In this document: positions 42,033-53,543 of the stretch, piece by piece
How positions within the stretch are numbered: position 1 is the stretch's first letter
Layout of the letters: each line of letters begins with the position of its first letter
DNA from: Rutstroemia sp. NJR-2017a BVV2
Taxonomy: Eukaryota > Ascomycota > Leotiomycetes > Helotiales > Rutstroemiaceae
Assembly (NCBI GenBank): GCA_002946415.1
Contig: NJPS01000018.1
Location: forward strand, 79,571-143,570
Length of the DNA stretch: 64,000 nucleotides
Reading direction: 5' to 3'
Position numbers and translations under genes: made by a program
Notes under the pieces: generated by a model
Database searches by the model: none
Seen by the model: only the letters and a program-made list of their open reading frames with translations
What the model was told of the DNA's origin: nothing

Positions 42033-44200
42033 CTACGTTTTGCTCTCTTCTACTAGCGAATTTTGCTCCTCCAGATCCCCATCATTACTTTCACCTAGTA
42101 TCATTCCAAACACTTCCCCAGGAACCGTAATAGGAATATCTTCCTCAAGATTGATCCAGGTCCCCATACTAGCACCCTGATAAGCCAGCCTCTGCAACTG
42201 TAGCTTCCCATCCAGAAGCCAATGCTTATAGCGATACTCACCATGGTCCCACCTCTTTTGAATGAAATGGCTAATCTTGTCAAGCACAAGACTGACCGCG
42301 ATCAGGACCACGCAGACAACAACGATAGCCGCAATGCTAACCACGGAGAGGGAAGTAGTCCCAGAGATACTCCGCACTTTCTGGCTAGCACACAGGGTCT
42401 CGTCACCAGGAAAGATGTATGCGCCGTCATCCAAGGGTCCCGGAGGCCCAGAGGCATAGTCTACGAGGACTTGCTGGAGTCGTGCTAAGCCAGTGGTGAA
42501 CCAGGAGGAAACTTCTATTTGCCATTGGTTGCTCGGTATCTGAACTTGGAAGCTAAACGAGGCCGTTTTCTGGGCTTGGAGCGCTGCTGCATTACGGCGG
42601 TAGACGATGAAGTACATGTCACTGTAGTACCTAGATAACAGGGGAGTTAGCATTTGCCTATTCAAAATGTTCTCGGAGTAAGAGTTTCATGGACAAAGAG
42701 GATTTCTTCCGCCTGTCTCTAGAGTACATGGAACTAATATATGCTTCTGGAGTAAAACGGAATAAAAGAAGAAAGGATATAAGGAGCTCCGGGATCCGTA
42801 CTGTGCTTGCAGCAGACCGTTGGCTATCGTTAATTGGAGAGTATTGAGACCAATATTATCAACATCTGTCCCAACAACGTATGTTCCTGACAGCTCGGTA
42901 CATTGTTCGTTCTTGGGATTGCAGATCTGATATTGGTCTGCACAACCCATTGCGGTGACCATGGAGTCCGCTGTGTAGAGTGTATCTTGTATTCCGTATG
43001 AGAATGAGTCGTTCACGACTGTTGCGACATGTGCTGAGAACCAGAGATCGTCGACAGCTCCCAGGTATTGGATAGCATTGGCTGAGAGGAGGAATAGTGA
43101 GACATCAGCGTCGGTACGATTAAGGGCCGGCACAGGAACCCAGCCGGATTGGAACCAGCCGGCGGCTGCGCTCCCGCCATAAGCGTTTTGGTAACTAGAA
43201 AGCATCAGGGGGCTTGGAGACATATATAAATGTGAGTTTGGAAGCCTTACGTCAGAGTGTATCCATCAACATATGCGGCGGACTCATTGTTGTAAATGTA
43301 AGTCTCATTGTCATCGAGTACTCCCCCAAAATAAACAGTCTCTATGAGAGTCTCGGCTCGATTTGTTCCACTCGTACTGTTACACTTCTCTATGGTGGCG
43401 TAACCTTTAGTATGAATCGGTGCACAAGTCGTGACTCTTTGAAAGGTGATTCGGTCTTCCTTGCGTGTGTTAATTCCAAGGTCAAGGTTCGAATCGAGCT
43501 TTCCAGTGTTCAGTTCATATGCTGCGTTGTCGGAATAGTAGCATATGCCGGAAGTAAATGGACAGGAAGCGTTTTGGTTCGTTGTAAATGGCAATGTTGG
43601 CTTTGTGTAGACATTGCATCGAAGAGGATTCGGAGTTGAAGTGTAACAAATGCTGGCATATGCGGCTGCATTGACTGTACTATTCAACTCGTTGATGGCC
43701 GATAGCAGTCCATTTGAATCGTTGATGATCGTTCCCGGGGGAAACCATAGGCCGCAAGAAGGACTGCGAGCTAACGTGTCCGAACCTGCTGCTTTAATGG
43801 CGCTGGATGAGAAGATCCCGGCCAATGTGAAAAGGACCAAGCAGGCGGCTTCGCTGAGTTCCAAAAGGCTTGATCAAAGCAAGTTCTTGTCTGCATTCTT
43901 CCTCCAAGCCCAAGACAACTGTAAGAGCTCCATAAGTGCTCCACTAGGAGAGCCAGAGTTTCGAAGGACATTTTGTTGCTGGTGATGAAGTCCATCTCGG
44001 GGTAGCCTAGAAGATCTCAGTTGATGGGTGATGTAACTGACGATCTTCCACACGCCACCTCCTGCCGCTGAAACCAAAAGGGCGATAAAGGCGATTAAAA
44101 GTCCACTGGTAGTATGTGAGAGAGTCAAGGTCGCCCCTCGAACTGGTCCAAATGACCAATCGACCCAAGGCCCGATATAAGCATAACCAGGCTGAGACAT
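42033..44200 (-). pseudogene. Uncharacterised fungal membrane glycoprotein-like gene with in-frame stop
   Basis: Exons 44200-43251, 43194-42802 and 42630-42033 (introns 43195-43250 and 42631-42801) keep one frame over 647 codons. The N-terminal part has a membrane segment (TSGLLIAFIALLVSAAGGGV) and a basic stretch. A TGA at 43874-43876 interrupts, then the same frame resumes (ELSEAACLVLFTLAGIFSSS). A large Asn-glycosylation-rich ectodomain follows with SPSCGLWFPPG, FGGVLDDNETYIYNNESAAY and DADVSLFLLSANAIQY. A C-terminal membrane segment (VSIAAIVVVCVVLIAVSLVL) and an acidic tail end it. The family is common in Leotiomycetes and uncharacterised. The TGA most likely replaces CGA (Arg), one C-to-T change, so the gene is probably recently inactivated unless the stop is spliced or read through. 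Confidence 0.7.
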
Positions 44201-44212
44201 AGCTCTCGACAA

Positions 44213-44700
44213 AATTTTTTGATTTGAATATGAGGTGGGAGAATCGTGAAGAAAACACCGCGTGATCTACCTTGGATGGATCACAAGGAACTATAAAACC
44301 TGGGAAAGACAGAGATTATAAAAGAGGCTCGTTCATTCTTATTACACGGTTGGGATAATATACATTCCTTGTACCTTTCTCCGACTCCCATTAGTAGAGA
44401 GAGAGGTAACAGTCACTCACTGCCTCAAATCCGATACATCATGCACTTTGCTGAATGCTTGCCAGGTTTGGGAGCTGTAAAGATTCAACCAATAAAAAAA
44501 CATATAACTATCTTATCTTCTTTGGGTTCTGTCGCAGGGGCTCGTTTCTATCACTGTAGCGTTTTTAGGGAAGCTGAAAAAAGCACGCAAAAGTCCCGTG
44601 TTCAGAGTTGGGCATCTTATTCCACCCAGGATTTTGCAAGCTCTAGAAATGGTATTCCAATCTAGCCAGCCTTCACTAGATAGTATCCGGGAATTTGTGG
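44213..44700. other. Intergenic, upstream of the membrane glycoprotein-like gene
   Basis: Normal-composition DNA. A plus-strand frame at 44369-44665 has no recognisable motif and is not annotated. Confidence 0.4.
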
Positions 44701-46060
44701 AATAATCCAGAATATCCTGGGTAATTACTATATGATTATAGCAAAATAACTTGAATATCTATTTAGATATTAATAATTTTTTATCAAATCAAAAACTAGA
44801 TAATATATTTGTCGGTTCGATCTAGTTAAGTAGAAGTAATATAGTTCAAATAATTATTTAAATATTTTTGAATTATATAAAGAAAGAAAGATTAAACTAA
44901 CTAATTTAACTTTTCTTTTATATTTAGTAAATAAATATCTATATTAACTTAATTATATATCTAACTATATATTTATTATATAATTATTCCGATAATATTT
45001 GTTAAAATTAAATAAAAATCAAATATCTTTATTAAAAATATTTAAGATATTCTATTAATTTTCTAAATAATATTTCTATTTTTTAAAATATTTTTAAACA
45101 ATTATTCTAAATAAATATTTATAAAATTCTTAAATATATTCTATTTAAAATTTAATTTTATTTATATTATCATTAGTAATAATTGAGTTTTTATCTACTT
45201 TATATAATAATTTATATAAAAAACTATTTAATAATATTATTTATTTAAGATATCGGATTAATAAAATTTTATAATAAATCTATATTTCTATTAATTTTTT
45301 TATTAATTATAATTTCAAACTATTATAAACTAGAATTTATAAAGTTAATTAAATATATAATTTTAATATAATTCTTTTTTATATATAAAATTTTCAAGTT
45401 TTTAATTTTTTTAATTTTTTAATTATTAAATTTAAAATTAATTTGATTTATTTAAGATATATTATTATATTATATTTATAAATGAAATTTATATAAATTA
45501 TTAATTGAATATAATAAATAAGTTTTATAATTAGAATTGAAATTTCTAAATATATTTAAAATAAATATAATTTTATAAATAAACTATTTTAATAAAATAT
45601 TATAATTTATATAAAATATATAATTATTAAGATTTTAAATTCAGAAATTAGAGAATTAATTATATAATTTAATTTATTTATTTAATAACTTAATAATTTA
45701 TTTAATTCTAATAAGTTAATAAATAAATAATTAATATATATTTAAGTTCAATTATTATTTGTTATTTATTATTATTTTATATCGATCAATCTTTTATATA
45801 ATTATTTTCAATAACAAATTTATAATAATATTATCTAGTTTTATAATTAATTAATATTAGAGATTTTAATTACTTTTATATAATTTACAAGATAAATAAT
45901 TATAATAAAAATATTATTAATATATTATTAAAAACTCAAATTAAATAAAAATATTGCTATTTTCAAATTGGAACTTTAAAGTAAATATTCTAATATATTG
46001 GTTATATAACTAGCTCGCGTATCTAACTAGCTTTTCACCGCTTGAATCTAACTATATAAT
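44701..46060. other. AT-rich desert 4
   Basis: About 1.4 kb of very AT-rich, stop-filled DNA ending three bases from the HET3 stop codon. Interpreted as RIP-decayed repeat. No domain is readable. Confidence 0.65.
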
Positions 46061-46062
46061 AT

Positions 46063-48994
46063 CTAGAATATAGTGATATCAACTATAGGCTTGTCTACAA
46101 ACATAGTTGTAGGGAATCTCAAGTTCGCGGCCATGCGGGTATATATACCATCGGTTGATCGTCGCAGGATCAAGACTCCTGAGGTCGAGGACCGCGTGCC
46201 GTCTTCCAACGCGGCTGCGAGAAAATTTCTCTCCTCCTTAGCCCACAGGGCTACCTTAAGACCGTCTTTGTCAAGGTCTTGATCTTTGTCTTGGTATGTG
46301 TGTTCCCAGCCCTCTTCGTCTTCTTCTTTATCATCGTCTTCTTCTTCACCGTCTGCCTGTTCCGCGTCCTCCATTTCTCCTTTTTCATCGTCTTCTTTTC
46401 TTATATATCTGTGTTCTTCCTCTGCTCTGTGTTCTTCCTCTGCTCTGCTTGCATCTTCGGGTTTTTCTTCCTCCTCCTTCTCCAATAGAACCGAAAGATC
46501 ATCTGAATCTTCCCGGTCTTCCTCCCCTTTCTCTCTGCCCCCCTCCGGCTCTGAGAGCGGAGATAATTCCTTAGGACTCCTTGAGAGCGGAGATAATTCC
46601 TTAGTACTCCTTGAGAGATTCTCCCAGGTTTCATCCTCCTCCGATCTATATTTCAGTATGTCAAGCGGGTCGTCATCTCCGTCGCTTTCCTCCGCCATCA
46701 AGCCCGCGTCTCTATCCGCTTTGTATCTGTGCCTAATCATGTCACTACTCCGGCGGCGGACTGGAGACCGGTATCCAGAAGCCCAGCGTCCGTGGTACTG
46801 AATTTCGACTTCTTCGTCATTGGTATAGTATGCCCGCCAGTCTCGTTTTGAACGGACGCCGGACACATTGAACTTGTCGAAGATGTCCTCGGTAGCCTCG
46901 AACCACGTGCCGAACTCCGTCTTAGCAAACTCGACCAGCTGCAGACAGTACACTTTCTCCCCCGGTGCCACCCTCGCATCCTGTTCGCTGTCGACGACGA
47001 TGTCGAGTAAAGGGAACCCCGAAGCTACGATATGGCACTGGGGACTGTGGCTCTCGGTTGGTAGGTGCGTGCCTCTGCTGCCGTTCTTGTAAGCTTGGCG
47101 GTAGAGATCCGCGCAGCGGCCAAACTCGCAGGCCTTGGGATGGAACAAGGCCTCGACCATGCGGCCGCGCAGCTTGACAAATCCTGAAGACACCATTCCG
47201 TATGGATCTGCCCCCTTAGGTGTGCACAACGCCTCGATGATGGACGCGCGCGCCGTGCCTCTCTTGGCCGCTGGATCAAGCGTCCTGATAGGGCCGACGC
47301 GAGAGGCCCAAGAGAAAGTTGGGGCTATGAAGGACTCTGGCCGGGCGAAGCTGGAGACGGTAGCTCCTCTAGAAGCCCCGAAATCCGGGTCCGCATCCTC
47401 CCTGGCCTCCCAGAGCAGGCTAAAAACTAGCCCTTCTTCCCACAGACCCGCGAGGTACGCACCCATCCCGCGTGTGCCCATCTGGCTCGCGACTGCAGAC
47501 AGGGCGGGAAGTGTGTCCTTCTGAAAGGTGAGAATCTTTGCTGTGTAGTCCTCTAGCATCGTGCCCCAGACCCGCAACCGATCCTCGAGGGTCTGTACTT
47601 TGGCAGCCTGCAGCCCAGCCGAGTAGACGGACTTCAAGCTCGGCTCAGAGCCGGCGCGGGCCTCGTAGCGAGACCCGGTTCTACATTCGTAGAAGACGCC
47701 ACCCGGTGTGTAGTGCAGCACGCGGGTCGACAAGATCCGCTCCTGGAAGCACCACGCCCTGGTCAGGAGTGGGTACCCGAGCGAGCCATCGCGCGAGCCC
47801 TGGATACCTCGGACAAAGGCGTCCTGCTCGAGGAGGACCCGGGCGAAGACGCTGCGTTGTTCGGTCGTCTCCACCACTCCCACCTCGTCGGTGCCGCCGG
47901 AGGCAGAAATCTGAACCTCCATAGTCCCCGGCGTTGTGAGCAGCCCGACGGACCCGTCTGACGCGCCGGTGGCTGAGATGGTGACGTACGCTGAGGAATA
48001 GATCTCGCCCATCTTCATCGCCTGCTCCTCCCAGTCGGCCGCGTCGTCCTGCAGGATGCACAGTGAGTCGATCCACAGATACCGCAGCCCAAGGTCGCGC
48101 GTGACAAGGATGGCCTCCTGGAACGTCTTGGATAGCTCCTCCCATTCAAGCTTGCCAGACCTCGCCTCGATCGTCCCCAGCGTAGTTTTAAGGGGATGGG
48201 TTTTTCCCCAGCAATGGCTGAGTGCGGCGTACGGGCAGGACTCGCCCTTGGTAATGTAGACAAACGGCGCTGCTGAGCCGTCGCGGGGGCCTACATCCAC
48301 GATCCTTTTCGGGAGAGGCGTGTCGCCGCCGCCGCTTACTTGGCACAGGGGATGGTTGTCGACGCAGTCGTCGATCCAGGCCCGAATCGCAGTGAGACAT
48401 GCATCCGATCGGAAATTGGGGCTGACGTGGAGGGAAGTGCCGAGCGAGGGATAGTCGTCGTCGAGTTGGCCTGGAAAAAGGGGGTTTGTTAGGAAAATGG
48501 GAAAGTAAAGAAAAATACGGGTTTCGCAACATACCCTCAATCGTATAGAACTCCAAGCCAAATTCGGGAAGATTTAGCTTCGCTCTCTGCTCATGGTTGT
48601 TGGGCATCTGCATCCAGGTTGCGCCAGTGTCGAGCTTCTCGTGCATGAGGCGCACACGCAGCGGGACCGAGCCATCCCCAACACCGTCAATGTAAACGAG
48701 GACGTCCGGGTCGGCCATCATGGCCGCATTGTCGTGGAACTTCCGCACGGCATTGCTGATGAGATAGCACGGCATGCAGGATTGCCGGCCCTGCGCCGTG
48801 CCAGGAAATTGCATCCACACGTGTTTTCCCTCCTTCAACACCTGGCTTAGATGGACCTGTCGAAGGCAGAATTGGTCCGAAGGCCGCCCTGGCCGGATGA
48901 CGGTGGCGGTGATAGGTATGCACTCGGGATCCAGGTCGTAGCAGGTCTGGCAGTTGGCCAGGCCCGAGTCGTATAGTTCCCACGGCCATGTCAT
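46063..48994 (-). CDS. HET-domain protein with long acidic C-terminal tail (HET3)
   Basis: Two exons (48994-48535 and 48470-46063, with a 64-bp intron) give 955 residues, GC-rich. The N-terminal 150 residues include a Cys-containing ANCQTCYDLDPECIPI region. The HET domain lies at about 230-400: CPYAALSHCWGKTHPL, LSKTFQEAILVTRDLG, YLWIDSLCILQDDAADWEEQ and MGEIYSSAYVTISATGA, then YPLLTRAWCFQERILS. From about residue 770 there is an extremely acidic Glu/Asp/Lys-rich tail with short repeats (AEEEHRAEEEHR and two TKELSPLSR/PKELSPLSE units). It ends with a more ordered segment (FPTTMFVDKPIVDITIF). The ATG at 48994 is chosen over an ATG at 48561 because only the spliced model links a family-like N-terminus to GQLDDDYPSLG. 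Confidence 0.88.
46550..46615 (-). repeat. 30-bp tandem repeat in the HET3 acidic tail
   Basis: Two head-to-tail copies of a unit with GAGCGGAGATAATTCCTTAG differ by one base and encode KELSPLS repeats. Nearby, CTTCCTCTGCTCTG units encode EEEHRA repeats. Confidence 0.8.
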
Positions 48995-50109
48995 TCTGTC
49001 GTATACTAACCTACCTTTTTAGTCGATGTGAGATGTAAGTTGTAAGTTGGCGGGTGGAGATGATTGTGACGTGAAGTTGGTTTGGGGTAAGAAGTGTTTG
49101 TATGAGTGGTAGGTGACAAGGGTCCATATATGATCTTCAGAATAGGCTTGAAAATTGACTGTCGTCTTTCATTCTAGTAGGCTGTAAAGCCTCGATATGT
49201 ATATTCTATGCTTCTTCCTTCAAGCTCTCAGTTGGGCATAACCGGCTTTCCTCGGGCTTCAGTACACCATGATACTTATGCTTTGCTACCCACCATGAAG
49301 CCTTGTGTGAATTATCTTCAACGGCTGTTTTTGTCGCCAAATATTGCTGCATCTGCTATACCTATCAGAATAAGTGGCAAATCGGTACTACAGGGGTAAG
49401 GTCACTACGGTAGAGGGGTGGAACTTCTATGCGGCTTTTGATCTACTACAGGTCTGTATTTTTGTGGCGTACCTAATGTGGTTGTTTTTTATCTGCAAGA
49501 TCTAGGTATTGCGTAAGAGTCTTTATATAGCTTGGGGAAAATTTGTGGATAAATCGGAGAAGGAATATATATAGTACAAATCACTCGATTGTACAAAAGA
49601 TAGTAATGGCTGTGAGGAGAAAATGCAATAGACCCACGTAGTGGCTAGTCGAGTCTCAAAATGGCCTCTTGAAATTCGTCCGGAATAGCCGGAGTTGATG
49701 CATTATCTGCCAAAGTCTCATATCCTAATAACAAATTTTCTGGCAATGGCTTGCTGTCGCAATTTTGGGCATACTGACAGCCCTACGCGATATGCAGATT
49801 GGCTGCAGAGTTCTATCCCAGCTGAGCCTCGATTGAATTAGTTCCCAGCTGAAAGATGAAGTTTGTTGCTCATTCGGAGTATTGATTCGTTGACATAACG
49901 TCAGCTGGCTCCCCTTATTCTTCATTGTTGTAATCTGCAGCCATCATCACATACACAGGGATTAAAAAATGGAAAAAAAAAATGGACAAACGGTATAGAG
50001 CTCAATATGTTCCGAATTAGCTGGGGTGCAGCCAAAAATGGGCTAGGAGAGCCTTGATAGATTGTTATATAAGGGGTATTGAAGAGCATTAAAGACTATC
50101 GTATATATA
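48995..50109. other. Intergenic, no gene seen
   Basis: Promoter side of HET3 followed by unremarkable DNA. Short frames at 49208-49399 and 49725-49925 carry no motif. Confidence 0.45.
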
Positions 50110-50268
50110 TACTTGGTCGCAAAGATAAATAAGTGTAGTCCCTGTTCTCGCACCTTTTGTTTATCAACAAATCAGCTCGCAGATATAACCTCTTTATGTT
50201 ATTTGATTGGCTATAATTTAGATCGTGGAGCGACAGGGACTACACTTATTTATCCTTGCGACCAAGTA
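50110..50268. mobile_element. Small inverted-repeat element (MITE), copy C
   Basis: A 159-bp element with inverted ends TACTTGGTCGCA..GATAAATA and complement, continuing through GTGTAGTCCCTGT/ACAGGGACTACAC. It is flanked by TA on both sides (TATA and TATA contexts). The interior matches copy A at 18.8 kb (CAGCTCGCAGA, GTTATTTGATTGGCTA, TTTAGATCGTG), so A and C are one subfamily. Confidence 0.88.
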
Positions 50269-50984
50269 TAGGTTGAGCTGTAGACGCACGCGCATGCACG
50301 AAGACCGATTTATTTGCCGGGCCAAACCCTCGTATTCCCCACACTGATACCAAAACTCCAGGGGTCGGCTCCCTGTCTTTAGAGAGTCTACTTCCCTGTA
50401 TTAACGCTGCCGGACTTGAACAGTTCAGATAGTGTGATATGTAACTATATATGGCTGGTCTGATAATTTCCTATCATTAAATGAGTACAGACAATCAAAG
50501 ATAAATAATAGTTCTATAGATGAAGTGACCGTCTTGCGTAGTCAGGCTGCATTCGCCAAGGCGGATGTGGCTTGCCCTCAGCTGAGACGAGGATATAATT
50601 ATTACTCTTTCGTATATGCAGTTAACATGCCGCATTGGAACATGATATGATGCATATGGGCTACAGCTAAGCTGTTACTGCAGCCATGGAACGAATTATT
50701 CACGTCCTTCATAATCCGGATTCGGTATCAGGAAAAGTAAGTAGACAAGTCTGGACCGGGTATTTTCGTCTCTTGTATTTCATCATCACACTATCTTCTT
50801 ATAGCCGCGAAATCTGTCCGGGGGCTAATTTCTAGTGTTCATTTACCAGACATCAAGGTCAGAACTGTTTATTCCCTCCTGAACTGTACTTGATGGGAGA
50901 GTGAGACGAATCTGAGATCACATGATTGCCTCCCTGTGTTAACTCAGTTTTGATATTTCGAATTCATGTGTTTGACCTCACCAC
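50269..50984. other. Intergenic, no gene seen
   Basis: Normal-composition DNA with no recognised feature between the MITE and the decayed coding region. Confidence 0.4.
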
Positions 50985-51870
50985 CATGCCTATTTTTACC
51001 TGTGGGAAAAGCAAAGCGATCAATTCGTCTCGTCACCTCACCCTCCGCTATTCCCCACGCAGCGCTGCACTGCACAAGATGGCTCGAGACAGACTGGCAG
51101 CCGAAGAGAGACCCAAAGACACATATCTGGATCTCAAACAGAAAAATCTCATCTCTTACTAGGTCCCCGACCCGGAGACCGGAAAGCACTACGAGATTGT
51201 GGTCGAAGAGGAACCTCAAGACACGTATCTGAGCCCCGGGTAGGAGAGGCTTAACTCTTACTGAGCCCCAGGCCTGGAAGCCGGAGAGCGTTAGGAGATC
51301 GTGGCCATATAGATCGTCGAATATATGGGTGAGAGGCCTTTACGATTTATCTCAAAGCAGGCCTTCTTTGTCGATGCGCCTCAGTTCTCGCTCCCTCCGG
51401 ACTCTGTCTATTCCGTCTATCCATCTTATGGATACCCCGATGACCATCGTATTCTGCCCTATATTGTTCTCAGCGACCCGCATCTGCTATGGGAGAGGAT
51501 GGGCAGCCCCGTATCAGAGCAAGGAGAACAAAAAGATGATCGCAATAAGGTGCTGTAGCCCGCTCTGTTCATTTTCACCAACGAAGAGTTGAAGCTGGCA
51601 GAGGATATTCTGGGTGGTGGAAAGGACTTCAAGTAGACTAATACACTAGTAGTCAAGATGACAGTCGAAGAGCTGATAGCTATACCCAACGTGGCCAACC
51701 CGATCGCGGATGATATAGGGCCGTATGTAAATGACACAAGCAGGGATTTCATCCTAATCAGGCCAGAGCTGTTCAAAATCTTTTTTTCGAGCTTCGACGA
51801 GCACAACAAGAAACAGGACTCCGGCGGTCCCAAAACAACGTGCTACAAATACCTCTCATATTCGTGAGAT
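50985..51870 (+). pseudogene. Degraded unidentified coding region with TAG/TGA stops
   Basis: A codon-like plus-strand frame with at least seven stops. Its clearest stretch contains two related units around 51110-51310: DTYLDLKQKNLISY-stop-VPDPETG, then DTYLSPG-stop-ERLNSY-stop-APGLEAG. The stops are TAG or TGA where the other unit or sense would suggest TGG or CAG, that is G-to-A or C-to-T changes. Longer open pieces follow (SVYPSYGYPDDHRILPYIVL; TVEELIAIPNVANPIADDIG). I do not recognise the family. It reads as an exon set that has been mutated by RIP-like transitions. Confidence 0.5.
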
Positions 51871-52079
51871 CAATACCCAAGGTATGGCAATTGCTACCGT
51901 CGAGGAGATTGGCATCTTCTCCATTATCGTTGGCAGCCGGGCAGGGCCGCTCGATAATACAGCTCCCGTTTCGGTGTTTGTTCACCTCGTCTCCATTAAG
52001 GGGGTCGGGGATATGAAGAGTTTTCCCACTGGAAAAGACTACATAGCTTTTTGATCTCTTTACAGCTGGACCTACACTG

Positions 52080-52830
52080 CCATGCCTCCAGGGATGGTCA
52101 ATATTCCCGAGGCCTTTGAGAACATTGGTAGGGACTCTTGGTGTCCTCCGACCTCCAGATGCCATCATAGATTCCCTCAGCAAGGGTAGTGGTGGTAAAG
52201 TACAGGAACGAATAGCTACTCATCTCTAGGACGGCTAATCAATAGTCAGATATCGTACTCAGACCGGCGAGCAGACGGCCGCCTTGTACCGAGATCCTCT
52301 GGTAACAACGATTGTAGAGTTAAGCGATATCGTATCCAAGGCGTGCTCCAACTCAGGGGAGGACCTGCAAATCCTAGACTGTGAGGTGGGCATCATGAAC
52401 ATCAGCTACTCTTCAGCGTGAACCTGGGCCAGTCGGTGGCCCTGGGTAACCAGGCCTTTGCCGCTGCCTCATTCCGGCTGCGAGCCGCGATCCATACTCG
52501 GGCTATGAAGGCGTTGAAGATACTGGTAGTATATTCCACTAGCAGCCCAGAGTACTACTGTAGCCTGAAGAATATAATATAAAATCTCGAAGAGACCGTA
52601 GAGTATCTGAAAAAAATCCACATCGTCCATATCGAAGACTCTCCAAGTTATATATCATACCCCTATTCCGGGCCGGCCCTCCCCGGAAGCATTGGCAGCG
52701 GTCGCGGCTGACTGGGCGTGAATACCCCACCTTGCACTATAACGCTCCCAAGAATAAGGATGCTTACCTGGAAGAAGCCAAAAAGGCCGACCTGAACCTC
52801 GCAAAAGCGACAGATAGTTCAGGATTATAA
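52080..52830 (+). pseudogene. Degraded unidentified coding region, second block
   Basis: Open pieces in different frames: VNIPEAFENIGRDSW, then TQTGEQTAALYRDPLVTTIV and NSGEDLQILDCEVGIMN, then LGQSVALGNQAFAAASFRLR and RAMKALKILVVYSTSSPEYY, then FLPLYNAPKNKDAYLEEAKK-like sequence. Frames shift between pieces and stops interrupt them, so it is dead. The pieces look like parts of one protein lying upstream of the NLR-like block. The family is not recognised. Confidence 0.45.
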
Positions 52831-53543
52831 AATATTTTGGGAAACTGGTATGTTTTGAACACACAACCAAATTCTCGATTTCTTGTTACTGATTTTTAAT
52901 AACGATATTACAGCGGCTGACAGAGTCACTTATAACAATTGGCTCTGATATGGAGGAGCAGATAATTGACGATATTTCCTTTGATAATCTAAACAAGTTG
53001 TCGATGAAATTGCATATCAACTACTTCATGAACCGTCTCGAAGATGCTTCTATAGGTATATCAGTCAGTACACTCGCCTCTCATCCTTTAGTTTATGACT
53101 TTTGCGTTTTCTGATAGTCGCCAACATAGTTGTGAGTCCATTCTACTGGTCATGTATCCGAACACTACTGCCACATACATCACGATGTTATAGTAGACCC
53201 ACTACACAACCCAGATTCCCCAGAACGGCAAAATCAGTGTTCTCGTATAGAGCTCCAGAGGTATGGTTGCAATCAATAGATACTTCCCATCCGTCCACCC
53301 CGTTAATCTTATACACCCCGTCCGTATTCACCAACAGAATTGTTTTTAGATTCTCTATTGTCCCACCTTTCTGGCCTAAGGAAGGGTCCCTTTCGCAAAT
53401 ATATCATCATATCATGCAACCTTCGCGAGTTATATTCCACGGGTACTACCACTTTGGCACTTCTCTCCAATCTCGTTGGTCAGGTTCTTGTACAATGCCC
53501 TAGTCAATAGGTCAAGATTCGAGAACTGTACAGCGAACAAGAA

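Noticed and set aside
48535..48561. ATG at 48561 as HET3 start
   Set aside because: This frame there is intron sequence bounded by GTATGT and CCAG. The spliced model from 48994 is in phase and family-like.
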